From: Candidatus Scybalousia scybalohippi
Lineage (GTDB): Bacteria > Bacteroidota > Bacteroidia > Bacteroidales > P3
Reading direction: 5' to 3'
Assembly: GCA_018065645.1 (NCBI GenBank)
Contig: JAGHSX010000002.1
Coordinates: 1 to 34,381, forward strand
DNA length: 34,381 nucleotides
The notes beneath the pieces are model-generated. The model searched no databases. It had not been told where the DNA came from and worked only from the letters and a program-made list of their open reading frames with translations. Numbering within the stretch: the stretch's first letter is position 1; each line of letters begins with the position of its first letter. Below, piece by piece: positions 12,811 through 20,442 of this stretch. The position numbers and the translations under genes were made by a program.

Positions 12811-12983
12811 AATAAGTATTTAATATTAATATCGAAAACAACCTCATTGGTTTCTACTTCAGCAATCCAACAATCTTTACCATTTTTAGGGATGTTCTCT
12901 AAAGCTGTTACAACACCAATATATCGATCACCGTCACTAACAAAACCAACACTCTGTCCTATAAACACATCTTGAATTTTCAT
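12795..12983 (-). CDS. Small SH3-like phage protein
   Basis: 62 residues. It begins MKIQDVFIGQSVGFVSDGDR, typical of small SH3/KOW-like barrels ('G..V.f......y.G.V..l'), and ends YLLGVIK. These domains often bind nucleic acids or partners, but no function is known. The ATG overlaps the upstream stop. Confidence 0.65.
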   Translation of the reverse strand: MKIQDVFIGQSVGFVSDGDRYIGVVTALENIPKNGKDCWIAEVETNEVVFDINIKYLLGVIK

Positions 12984-12995
12984 TTAATAACACCT
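12977..12995. repeat. Gene-junction repeat B, copy 3
   Basis: Third copy (19 nt) of the junction at 12391 and 12791. It carries the GVIK codons and stop of the 12980 gene plus the SD and start of the 12795 gene. Confidence 0.75.
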
Positions 12996-13285
12996 TTCAA
13001 AATACTCTCAACCAATTCCAAATAATAGTCGCCACCTTGTTTACGAATACCAGTGTAGCACTTCTCTAAAGCCTTATCAATAACCTCTTTGAGTTTTTCT
13101 ATTTCTTTACTTTGTTCCAAAATTAAATCTTGATAATCTAAAGCTTTGGAAATAGATAGCACAGGTTTTGTTTCTTCTTTCAAGGATCTCTCATAATTTC
13201 GCTGTGCTGCACCAATTACTGTTGACCAATCAACCCCTTCTCGGAAAACACCATAACCAACTTTAGCAGGTTTATCTAGTTTCAT
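12980..13285 (-). CDS. Hypothetical coiled-coil protein
   Basis: 101 residues. The N-terminus (KPAKVGYGVFREGVDWSTVI, then GAAQRNY) matches a recurring phage motif ('K P A . V . . . . F . . G V . W . . V I . . A . . . Y'). A coiled coil follows (LEQSKEIEKLKEVIDKALEK). Proteins with this N-terminus are common near nucleotide-metabolism genes but are uncharacterised. Ends in the repeated LKGVIK. Confidence 0.7.
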   Translation of the reverse strand: MKLDKPAKVGYGVFREGVDWSTVIGAAQRNYERSLKEETKPVLSISKALDYQDLILEQSKEIEKLKEVIDKALEKCYTGIRKQGGDYYLELVESILKGVIK

Positions 13286-13289
13286 TTAA

Positions 13290-13493
13290 TTAATCCTCAC
13301 TCTCTAGGAAATCTGCAATAACCCTTAAATCATTAGGAGTTAAGTTGTTTAAATCCATTCCCCAACCTTGTCCAAACTCTGTGCAAGATATAATCTTTAC
13401 ACCATAATTACTGTGTCTACACTTTTCAACAAATACTCGACCAGTTAAGCAAACCTCTTCATGTGTTAAATCTTTACGTTTAATTTTCTTCAT
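13290..13493 (-). CDS. Hypothetical protein
   Basis: 67 residues from the ATG at 13493 (SD GGAG, 6 nt). Lys-rich start, three Cys (about residues 15, 25 and 37) and a C-terminal helix (TPNDLRVIADFLESED) that recurs in small phage proteins. First gene after the promoter at 13537. Function unknown. Confidence 0.65.
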   Translation of the reverse strand: MKKIKRKDLTHEEVCLTGRVFVEKCRHSNYGVKIISCTEFGQGWGMDLNNLTPNDLRVIADFLESED

Positions 13494-13536
13494 ACCAAAC
13501 TCCAAATATTTATATCAACATCATCTTGATGTACCA

Positions 13537-13565
13537 ATCTTAGTTGTTTCGAAAAACATTGTCAA
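13537..13565 (-). promoter_or_regulatory. Strong leftward promoter
   Basis: Read leftward: perfect TTGACA (13560-13565), 17 bp, TAAGAT (13537-13542). It lies just past the terminator of the ribonucleotide reductase unit and would drive 13493 down through TS and DHFR. Confidence 0.7.
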
Positions 13566-13591
13566 CAGGTTTTGTAATTTATTTCAGGTTA

Positions 13592-13622
13592 ATAAAAAGG
13601 CACGTAACTTTCGTTACGCACC
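13592..13622 (-). terminator. Terminator of the reductase operon
   Basis: 10 bp stem (13599-13608 with 13613-13622, two wobbles), GAAA tetraloop on the RNA, then leftward TTTTTATT. It lies 30 nt after the glutaredoxin stop. Confidence 0.85.
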
Positions 13623-13653
13623 AAATAGATTTAAGTTTTGTCAATTAAGATAT

Positions 13654-13872
13654 TTAAGCTACGAGTTTCTTTAACTCATTTAAACCACCAACAAATTCCT
13701 CACCTTTAAATACAACAGGGAACTCTCGTGGTGTTGGTTCTAAGCTAAGTACAAACTCTCGTTCAAAGTCTTTACCTAACATCTTAACATCGTAATCAAC
13801 ACCTTTCATATCCAATAACATCTTAGCTTGGTTACACTTAGCACATTGATCTTTTGAGTAAATCGTAAACAT
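13654..13872 (-). CDS. Glutaredoxin (NrdC/NrdH-like)
   Basis: 72 residues with thioredoxin fold features: redox pair C10-A-K-C13 (SKDQCAKCNQAK), cis-Pro segment EFPVVF (about 50-55) and a GG turn before the last helix (VGGLNELKKLV). It would reduce the C-terminal cysteines of the adjacent ribonucleotide reductase large subunit. SD AAAAGGA; 11 nt after nrdB, so the three genes form one operon. Confidence 0.85.
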   Translation of the reverse strand: MFTIYSKDQCAKCNQAKMLLDMKGVDYDVKMLGKDFEREFVLSLEPTPREFPVVFKGEEFVGGLNELKKLVA

Positions 13873-13883
13873 TTTATATCCTT

Positions 13884-14963
13884 TTAAATAATAAATTCTA
13901 AATCTAAATCTTCTGTAACATCATCAACAATAGAACCTTGTCGATAACTACCATGTTGAATCTCTTGAGATGCAAACTGTAGCAACGAACGATCAATGTA
14001 CTTCTCCATAAATTTACATGGGTTTTCAGTAACAACTTCCAACGGATTCTTTAACCCTAGCATTGTAAACACAGCGTTGTTGAAGTACTTGTTTGTCTTA
14101 TCAAGCATATCAAGAGATAGGTTGTCTAAGTATCGACCTTCAGAGAGTAGGTATCGATTCCACTCCATCTCACTTCTAGCAATAGAAGAAACAATCTCAG
14201 AAACTTCATCTGAAATCTCGTCGTAAACATCCTGCCAACCATCAACCTCTTTCTGTGCCTTAATCAGTTCGTAGCTCATACGAGTGTGATACAACTCATC
14301 TCTACTAATTAGGGAAACGGTTTCAGCAATGCCTTGAAACCACCCCTGTTCAGCAATGGCGAATGTCACTGCAAACGATGACATAAAACTAATACATTCC
14401 ATAGCCATTACAGTACATAACACCTTAGCGACAATTTTCTGCTTCTCTCGGAACGGTAAACTACGATCCATGTTGTAAAGAGAATTAAATACTTCAATAA
14501 TCTTTTTGCTTCGATTTAACACACGAATATTGTTATATGTCTCCTGAATAGCTTCATCAGGATTCAACCGTGTTTGCTTTACAATATGAGAATATGCCTC
14601 ACCGTGTACAAACTCAATCGTACTCCACTCACTAATCATAACCTCTGCTTCAGGGTTTGTAACGTAAGGTAGGAACATAGCACCAATGGAACGCCCTGCA
14701 ATACTGTCTGTAGTATGTTGCCAAGAGATAGCCATAGACATAATATCGACGATATGCTTAGGAGCATTTACCATATCTTGACGATCTTGAGCCATACTAA
14801 TTTCTGTAGGATACCAACGACCACCACGTTGTTTCTCCTTAAGGGCTTCAACAGCTTCGTTTGTTACATTAACTGTATCCAACAAACCAAGACTATCGCC
14901 TAAGAACATAGGGTAGTGCTTGGTAATATGCCCTTTGTTTTTCTCATTAAAAACCGTACTCAA
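13884..14963 (-). CDS. nrdB: Ribonucleotide reductase class Ia, small subunit
   Basis: 359 residues, the NrdB beta subunit that holds the di-iron centre and tyrosyl radical. Ligands are visible: D86 (WQHTTD), E117 and H120 (EFVH), E189 (AMEC), E223 and H226 (RDELYH). The radical Tyr is probably Y124 (GEAYSHI). All spacings match class Ia enzymes. The start is TTG at 14963 behind AAGGAG; the large subunit also starts at TTG, which may set their ratio. Acts with nrdA upstream and the glutaredoxin downstream. Confidence 0.93.
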   Translation of the reverse strand: MSTVFNEKNKGHITKHYPMFLGDSLGLLDTVNVTNEAVEALKEKQRGGRWYPTEISMAQDRQDMVNAPKHIVDIMSMAISWQHTTDSIAGRSIGAMFLPYVTNPEAEVMISEWSTIEFVHGEAYSHIVKQTRLNPDEAIQETYNNIRVLNRSKKIIEVFNSLYNMDRSLPFREKQKIVAKVLCTVMAMECISFMSSFAVTFAIAEQGWFQGIAETVSLISRDELYHTRMSYELIKAQKEVDGWQDVYDEISDEVSEIVSSIARSEMEWNRYLLSEGRYLDNLSLDMLDKTNKYFNNAVFTMLGLKNPLEVVTENPCKFMEKYIDRSLLQFASQEIQHGSYRQGSIVDDVTEDLDLEFII

Positions 14964-14984
14964 TTTTAACTCCTTAGTTTAAAG

Positions 14985-15000
14985 GAGGTCTTTCGACCTC
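14985..15000 (-). other. Hairpin between nrdA and nrdB
   Basis: GAGGTC-GAAA-GACCTC when read leftward, followed by CTTTAAA. It is identical over 16 nt to the terminator at 29302-29317 but has a poorer T-tract. It may weaken read-through so that nrdA and nrdB amounts differ, or protect the nrdA mRNA end. Confidence 0.65.
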
Positions 15001-15004
15001 ACTA

Positions 15005-17203
15005 TCAGATTTTACAACCTTCACAATCTTCTTCTTCAACTTCAACCATACCATCTAGCAGATCAAAGATATTAACATCATCATCTGCGTCGTATGTGTT
15101 GAGGTAGTACATACTCTTATTACCTAAAGTAAAGTGTGCCACCCACTCCTTCAATACTAAACTTAAAGGTTTCTTACCACCTTTAAACTTATTAGGGTCA
15201 TTGTATGTATCAGCACTAATACCCTGATCTGAGTAATCTTGAATAACAGAATAGTAACGACTAAGGATAACGTTGTCAATATCCCAAGCTAGTTTATTTT
15301 CACCATTAACAAACGATTTGCAAATAAACTGAACAACACCTTTACGAGACTTCTTGTTGATAATAGGCTTACGTGGTGGGTACAACCCATTAGTAACACC
15401 TGATGCCAATGCTGAACTCTCTGTAGGCATGTGTGCAACAAGAACAGCGTTTGCACGAGGTTTACCACGAATACTCTCCCAATCTTGTTTAGGTGGGTAC
15501 TTATTAATTTTCGTATCAATAGGTAGCCAATTAAAATCAACACCCTTAGCTACAATACCTGTCTCCTCAGATACACGAATAGAAGCCTTGTAAAGATAGA
15601 ACATGTGCTTTTCAGCTAGGTCAGCTACATATTCAAGACTCTCGTCTGATCCATCATAATCCATACCGTTCTGATATAAATAATCAGCCAACCCTGTGAT
15701 ACCAATACCTAAAGACATCTTCTCAAGCATTGTTCGCTCATGATTCTTAGTCATCTTAGGACACTTAAGAATAATCTGATTCACAGTCTTAACTGTTGTG
15801 TATACAACACGCTCATATTCTTCATCAGACGAAATGTTAGACGGTACTTGCGCTGACAAGCTACAAAAAGCTGTCTGTCCTTTCCCGTTGTCTAAATATA
15901 AATCTTCCATGTTGTCGTAAGGTACTGTTTCTAAACAAATTTCTTGGCATAAATTGGATAGTCGAATAACACCTTTAAATGGGGTATGAGAATTTGCTCT
16001 CGAAACATTGAAGCAATATAGGCGACCTGTCTCCTGACGAATAATTAAGAGATGTTTAATCAAATCTAAAGCTTTTACTTTAGTATGTTTAATCCCCTTT
16101 GTTACATGATCTTCAACTAAAGCATTATACTCTGAAACATTAGATGCATAAAACTTCTCATACACTTCAGGAGCATCAGCTAAACTAAACAAGAACCAAT
16201 CTTTTTTGTTAACAACAGCATCTAAGAATGCATCGTTAAAAATAAAACTGTAGTCTAACTTATCCAGTCGTTGTTCAATGTCAATTCGTTGAGACTTCCA
16301 TAAAGCAATGTTATAAATCTCAGGATCAATAACAACAACACCAACAGTAGCAGAACCACCACGAGTCTCTTGAGTGAACTCTTTAACCCCTGTGTCAGTG
16401 TGTGCAAAGATAGCGTGTTTTCCTAGATGTTTAATTCGTCCATTCTTAACTTTATCGTTCTTAGATCGAGTAGTAAACTCAATACCAATCCCTGCTTTCT
16501 TTGCTGTCATTCGTACTGCGAGATGTTGAGCAACCTCAATACTCTCTACAGTATCTCCTGCTGAGATCACACAACACGATACACCGTTGAAGTCACCGTT
16601 ACGGCAACCATTAAGAGCAGGTGTAGGTAGGTTTGTTCGACCATTAATTAAGTCTGATGCTAAGTCGTAAGCGTCCTGTGTATCACCATGTAAAGCCAAA
16701 GCAATACCTAAAGATGCAATCTGAGGTGTCTCAACAGCTACATCATCAATCTTCATTAAGTATTTATCTACCCACTGAGAAACCTGCCATGCTTCCAACT
16801 TAACCTTAACTAATTCAGCATACACTTCTTCTTGCTTCTCAGAGTAAGGCGGGATTGTATCCTTACACCACAAACCTTTATCTAACATTACTTTTCGGAT
16901 TGTTTTAAAATCACTCTTAGAAACCTTGATTCCTAGTTTGCGAGATATATTCTTACGAATCTGAGCAACTTCTAACCGAGAAGCCACTCGACTGTAAACA
17001 ATATCTTGCTTAGAGTAACAAACATCTAGCATTGTTTGATGAATAACCTCAGAAGAAACTTTTTCAGGAAGTTTAGAGAATGTCTCAACTGCAAGCTCAG
17101 ACCAATCACCACCAACCTTACTAGCGTATTTAGCCCAACGAGATAATTTCTCAAGATCGAACTTCTCAACTGAACCATCAGCCTTGATAACTTCTTTAAT
17201 CAA
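15005..17203 (-). CDS. nrdA: Ribonucleotide reductase class Ia, large subunit
   Basis: 732 residues, the catalytic alpha subunit that turns ribonucleoside diphosphates into deoxy forms. It has an N-terminal ATP-cone-like segment (EVIKADGSVEKFDLEKLSRW). Active-site residues: C211 (SCCVI) and C447 (FCSLS) as the redox pair, with N417, C419 (thiyl radical) and E421 in SNLCQEI. C-terminal transfer cysteines C727 and C730 (EDCEGCKI) receive electrons from the glutaredoxin encoded downstream. Start TTG with AAGGAG; 3 nt after the upstream membrane-protein gene. Length and motifs are complete, so it should be active. Confidence 0.95.
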   Translation of the reverse strand: MIKEVIKADGSVEKFDLEKLSRWAKYASKVGGDWSELAVETFSKLPEKVSSEVIHQTMLDVCYSKQDIVYSRVASRLEVAQIRKNISRKLGIKVSKSDFKTIRKVMLDKGLWCKDTIPPYSEKQEEVYAELVKVKLEAWQVSQWVDKYLMKIDDVAVETPQIASLGIALALHGDTQDAYDLASDLINGRTNLPTPALNGCRNGDFNGVSCCVISAGDTVESIEVAQHLAVRMTAKKAGIGIEFTTRSKNDKVKNGRIKHLGKHAIFAHTDTGVKEFTQETRGGSATVGVVVIDPEIYNIALWKSQRIDIEQRLDKLDYSFIFNDAFLDAVVNKKDWFLFSLADAPEVYEKFYASNVSEYNALVEDHVTKGIKHTKVKALDLIKHLLIIRQETGRLYCFNVSRANSHTPFKGVIRLSNLCQEICLETVPYDNMEDLYLDNGKGQTAFCSLSAQVPSNISSDEEYERVVYTTVKTVNQIILKCPKMTKNHERTMLEKMSLGIGITGLADYLYQNGMDYDGSDESLEYVADLAEKHMFYLYKASIRVSEETGIVAKGVDFNWLPIDTKINKYPPKQDWESIRGKPRANAVLVAHMPTESSALASGVTNGLYPPRKPIINKKSRKGVVQFICKSFVNGENKLAWDIDNVILSRYYSVIQDYSDQGISADTYNDPNKFKGGKKPLSLVLKEWVAHFTLGNKSMYYLNTYDADDDVNIFDLLDGMVEVEEEDCEGCKI

Positions 17204-17206
17204 CTC

Positions 17207-17467
17207 TTACTCCTTACCTTTACGTTTAAACAATGAGTTTACTGTATCACATACAAAAAACACAAGCAACCTTAAAATAAAATAAATAATAACCAAAGGG
17301 TAGATTAATGAACAAACCCCTAACAATATCCATTTAAGAGGTGGGTTACTCAACACCTCCTTATGATCCTCTTTTTGTTCGTCGGTTAATAATTTGTAAG
17401 AAGCGAAAGTACAAATACCACCAAACACAATATAACACGCTAAAATATACCAAAATACACTACTCAA
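17207..17467 (-). CDS. Small membrane protein
   Basis: 86 residues, start TTG with GGAG at 7 nt. Two or three hydrophobic helices (about 4-20 FWYILACYIVFGGICTF; 45-75 WILLGVCSLIYPLVIIYFI, then LRLLVFFV), with a basic C-terminus (FKRKGKE). It sits directly in front of nrdA and its stop provides the nrdA SD, so the two are co-translated. Role unknown. Confidence 0.65.
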   Translation of the reverse strand: MSSVFWYILACYIVFGGICTFASYKLLTDEQKEDHKEVLSNPPLKWILLGVCSLIYPLVIIYFILRLLVFFVCDTVNSLFKRKGKE

Positions 17468-17483
17468 CTAGACTCTCCATCTT

Positions 17484-17810
17484 TTATTTAAAACGCTTTG
17501 AAGCTTCTTCAGAAGCCATTGCTGATGTACACCAATCTTTATCCAAGCGTTCAATACCACAATATCGAATACACTTAACAATCTCTTTGGCGATACGTGT
17601 TCGGTGTTCTTTAACTTCTGCTTCATATTCAGCTTCTCGGTTCATCCCTGAAACACCCCACAACTCAAATAACGCACGTTTTAGCTTGTTTTCATCTTTG
17701 TAGTATGTATCTACATCCTCTGCTGTTACCAACCCCATACGGAGAAGCATACGCTTCGTAAGAGGGTGTTTTAAATCCTCCTCAGAAACGTACACATATA
17801 AATCTGTCAT
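17484..17810 (-). CDS. Hypothetical protein
   Basis: 108 residues, helical, with four Cys (C85 and C89 in IVKCIRYCGIERLDKDWC, plus nearby). No zinc motif is complete. SD GGGAG; the ATG overlaps the stop of the preceding gene (TAATG). The N-terminus 'DLYVYVSEEDLKHPLTKRML' could be a small alpha/beta domain. No family recognised. Confidence 0.7.
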   Translation of the reverse strand: MTDLYVYVSEEDLKHPLTKRMLLRMGLVTAEDVDTYYKDENKLKRALFELWGVSGMNREAEYEAEVKEHRTRIAKEIVKCIRYCGIERLDKDWCTSAMASEEASKRFK

Positions 17811-18079
17811 TAATAATCTCCCTGAATAAAAATCTTCTGTTCCTTCAATGCTTCTTGTTTACCTTGAGCAATCCCCAACTCTTTACCAATTAAGAATAGC
17901 ATAACACTTGCCTCCTCATCCTTATTAAGATCAATTAGCTTACCAAAAGATTCATCAATGAGTTTATCCAACTCATCAGGCTCTTTATCTCGTAAGGTGT
18001 GAACAATATCTTCCAACTCTCTCAAGGTCTCTTTATTAATCTTTGGGATAATACTTTTTAGTATCTTGTTAATATCCAT
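17810..18079 (-). CDS. Hypothetical helical protein
   Basis: 89 residues from the ATG at 18079 (SD GGAG; an in-frame start at 18100 lies before it with no SD). Wholly alpha-helical and acidic, with repeated heptad-like stretches (RELEDIVHTLRDKEPDELDK). Overlaps the MazG-like gene by 11 bp. No family recognised. Confidence 0.65.
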   Translation of the reverse strand: MDINKILKSIIPKINKETLRELEDIVHTLRDKEPDELDKLIDESFGKLIDLNKDEEASVMLFLIGKELGIAQGKQEALKEQKIFIQGDY

Positions 18080-18725
18080 TAAACTTCTCCAAAAAATCAC
18101 CTAGTTGCACAGGCACGAAGTCTCGTTGTTTCTTTACCTTACCGTCTTGAGAGAAGAAGTAATATGTTTCACCTTCAAATTCTCGTTGAGTTGCTACAGC
18201 ACCTTCAGGAGCTTTCCAATGTTCAAAGTCATCTTGATCAGTTGTAAACTTAGAGAGATTATTCTCAATAATTCGCTTAGAAGCTTCTTCAACTAAGTCG
18301 TAGTTCAACTCACCATCTTCACCACGATCTAATGGTAGGTTTTCAAATACAAAATTACAAAGTTTCATAATGAAGTTGATTCGACGCATTGGTAGAGTTT
18401 TAAAATCTTCTTGAGAAGCTACACCGTTAGCAACTCGACGTTTAACTTCACTCATTAGATCAAACAAATGAACACCAACATAAAGTGAATCCACAGCACC
18501 ATCAAGCTCTTCAATTAAGTCTAAGTCATAGTTATCAATGAACTCAATCAACTCCTCTTTAGTTACTAAATCAGTTTGTGTAATGATATTATTAATCAAC
18601 TCTTCGTTTGTGTATTCCTGAATCGTCTTACCTTTGGCTAATACATTAAACTTTGTTGAAGCCTCTCGGTGCATCTGCGTAATGCGTGAATATTGCTCTG
18701 ATAATTTCTCTTGTGCTTTTGACAT
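18069..18725 (-). CDS. MazG-like nucleotide pyrophosphohydrolase domain protein
   Basis: 218 residues, largely helical. Around residues 54-88, EELIEFID followed by EELDGAVDSLYVGVHLFDLM resembles the acidic helices of phage all-alpha NTP pyrophosphatases ('E..E ... E.aDglaDllYv..G'), which hydrolyse nucleoside triphosphates using Mg2+. The rest, including a Trp/Tyr-rich C-terminal beta part (EGETYYFFSQDGKVKKQRDF), is not recognised. Its place between ribonucleotide reductase and replication genes suits pool sanitising or host nucleotide control. The assignment rests on one helix pair and could be wrong. Confidence 0.5.
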   Translation of the reverse strand: MSKAQEKLSEQYSRITQMHREASTKFNVLAKGKTIQEYTNEELINNIITQTDLVTKEELIEFIDNYDLDLIEELDGAVDSLYVGVHLFDLMSEVKRRVANGVASQEDFKTLPMRRINFIMKLCNFVFENLPLDRGEDGELNYDLVEEASKRIIENNLSKFTTDQDDFEHWKAPEGAVATQREFEGETYYFFSQDGKVKKQRDFVPVQLGDFLEKFNGY

Positions 18726-18726
18726 T

Positions 18727-19719
18727 TTAAACAACTCCTACTAAGTTCTTTCCATTTGAAGTGATTCGACTCACTCCTCGACATTCTTCATTACCACAAC
18801 GGTACAAACTAAATCCTGATGTTTGAGTGTATGTGAAGTCTTCCATCGCATGAATATCGTCACTACCACACTTAGAACAACGTAATGTGTGATTCTTAGG
18901 TTCAATCTGATTCACAATAGTACCAACATTAACACCTGTTGCCCAACCTTGAAACTTCTTATAAAGGTTTCGAGTAATAACAATGTCATGTTTGTTGTAG
19001 ACCCTCATCTCCTCTAAAGCGTTATTAGACACTTGGAAGTTATCTGTATCCAAACAACGTTTCCACAAATCAAAGTTTGTTTTAATCTTTAACTCAGAGT
19101 AACCTAAGTACTTAGCAATATTATCCATAGAGTTACTAGGGAATCGCATTTGAGATTTAGCTGTTTGGTAGATATCAATGTGCTTAACAGGTTTTAATGG
19201 TGGTAAACCGTGCTTAATCATCCGAGTCTTTAAAACTTTAATGTCAAACTTCTTACTATTAAAACCCACGATGATGTCAGCCTTGTTAATCGCTTGAGCT
19301 AAATCTACAACAGCAGTTAAGTCATCTTCATTAGCAACATCATCAACAGAGAGTTTAGTTGTCTGAACTTCACCATCATTAAAAGCCCAAGCAACAGTTA
19401 AGATATGTGAGTATCGTTTAACTTGACATTCTGCAATGTTTGTTTTCCAACGATTCCAAAAATAACCTTCTTCAGGAGAGTTCTCAATATCAAAGTATAA
19501 GACTTGAAGTTCTCGTTTCTCTTTAACATTGTTTACAACTTCGTTCGTTAATGCACCTAAAGAAGCTAAAACTAAAGCTTCACGATAAGGTTTCAAGAAA
19601 GTGTTAATCGTACTCTTCTTTGTTGTCTCCCATCCAAGTTTCTTACAAATCTTACGAGAAGATAATCCTTGTTTGAAATACTCTAGTGCCTGTTCTTGCC
19701 ATGTTTTATTGTACATCAT
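18727..19719 (-). CDS. DEDD-type 3'-5' exonuclease with HTH and zinc ribbon
   Basis: 330 residues in three parts. Residues 8-35 look like a resolvase-type helix-turn-helix (QEQALEYFKQGLSSRKICKK). Residues about 72-255 are a ribonuclease-H-like exonuclease of the DnaQ/DNA polymerase proofreading class: D77 and E79 (YFDIEN), FNSKKFD with D159, and YNKHD with Y241 and D245. Residues 281-313 form a four-Cys zinc ribbon (CSKC ... CGNEEC). It probably trims DNA or RNA ends during replication or recombination. The DNA polymerase has its own exonuclease domain, so this is an additional activity. The three-part combination is unusual. Confidence 0.8.
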   Translation of the reverse strand: MMYNKTWQEQALEYFKQGLSSRKICKKLGWETTKKSTINTFLKPYREALVLASLGALTNEVVNNVKEKRELQVLYFDIENSPEEGYFWNRWKTNIAECQVKRYSHILTVAWAFNDGEVQTTKLSVDDVANEDDLTAVVDLAQAINKADIIVGFNSKKFDIKVLKTRMIKHGLPPLKPVKHIDIYQTAKSQMRFPSNSMDNIAKYLGYSELKIKTNFDLWKRCLDTDNFQVSNNALEEMRVYNKHDIVITRNLYKKFQGWATGVNVGTIVNQIEPKNHTLRCSKCGSDDIHAMEDFTYTQTSGFSLYRCGNEECRGVSRITSNGKNLVGVV

Positions 19720-19720
19720 C

Positions 19721-19993
19721 TTACCCTAAGTTCTCATCTTGATAATCATCTGACACTAAATACAGAGTTGCATTCAAAGTAATTGCTGAAATCAAAGCTC
19801 CACCATCAATACCAATTGTATCACAGTAAGCAAACCACTCATCCAAAACTTTCTCATCTCCTTCAGCACAATGCAATTGAACTAAGTTCTCAGGGTCTTT
19901 TAAATAAGGAGCTAAAGCTAGTAACTCACCTTTACTTGGTAATAACCCCAACAAGTCAATTGTTAAAGGTTGTGTTTTTTCAATACCATTCAT
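19721..19993 (-). CDS. Hypothetical acidic protein
   Basis: 90 residues, acidic, helix-rich, with GGAG upstream of an ATG that overlaps the previous gene by 14 bp. Hydrophobic patches (GGALISAITLNATLYLVSDD) are too short and polar to be confident membrane helices. No family recognised; it precedes the exonuclease gene by 1 nt and may act with it. Confidence 0.65.
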   Translation of the reverse strand: MNGIEKTQPLTIDLLGLLPSKGELLALAPYLKDPENLVQLHCAEGDEKVLDEWFAYCDTIGIDGGALISAITLNATLYLVSDDYQDENLG

Positions 19994-20168
19994 TTAACAA
20001 ATACTCCATCATAACAGAATAAAAAGCAATGGTAGACGGCTTAACCATTTGATATGTTAGTTTAACATCTGAAATCTTATCTTCATTATCCTTTAGGAAA
20101 TTATTAATATCCTCTTCCATTGAAGATAGTGTATTACTTGATGTGAAAAACTTAACTTGCTTACTCAT
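19980..20168 (-). CDS. Hypothetical protein
   Basis: 62 residues from the ATG at 20168 (SD GAGGTGG), overlapping the upstream stop by 8 nt. Opens MSKQVKFFTSSNTLSSMEED, then a helical middle (INNFLKDNEDKI) and a C-terminal strand-helix. This 'kvKfFtsss.e.lE..iN.fl' pattern occurs in small phage proteins of unknown function. The upstream in-frame ATG at 20204 has no SD. Confidence 0.65.
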   Translation of the reverse strand: MSKQVKFFTSSNTLSSMEEDINNFLKDNEDKISDVKLTYQMVKPSTIAFYSVMMEYLLNEWY

Positions 20169-20361
20169 CTCCAACCACCTCACAATATGCGGAAATATTT
20201 TCAAAAATCGCTTCTTGCTCTAATGAATCGAAAAGCTCCTCTTTCTCTTTTTCTGACATACTTAAGAACTCTTCTTTTGTTAAACCTAAATCCTCTACAT
20301 CATGCTCAACCGTATGAGTTGCACCATAAAAACCTGCCTCAACTGTAACAACTACTTTCAT
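20161..20361 (-). CDS. Small phage protein, DUF7167-like pattern
   Basis: 66 residues, AGGAG before the ATG. The layout 'V.V.....G......v...DLGLTKEEFLSMSEKEKEELF' is a common small phage family: an N-terminal beta-hairpin and an acidic helix with an 'eE...ls..Ek.e' core. Function unknown. First gene after the promoter at 20391. Confidence 0.65.
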   Translation of the reverse strand: MKVVVTVEAGFYGATHTVEHDVEDLGLTKEEFLSMSEKEKEELFDSLEQEAIFENISAYCEVVGDE

Positions 20362-20390
20362 ATCAACATCTCCTAACATTTGATAAGTGA

Positions 20391-20419
20391 ATGGTATAGA
20401 AATGTAAAACCATTGTCAA
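20391..20419 (-). promoter_or_regulatory. Strong leftward promoter
   Basis: Read leftward: perfect TTGACA (20414-20419), 17 bp, TACCAT (20391-20396). The TTGACAATG(G/T)TTTT start is shared with the promoter at 13537. Drives 20361 leftward through the exonuclease and MazG-like genes, probably into the reductase operon. Confidence 0.65.
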
Positions 20420-20442
20420 TACATTTCTAAATTTATTTTAGA

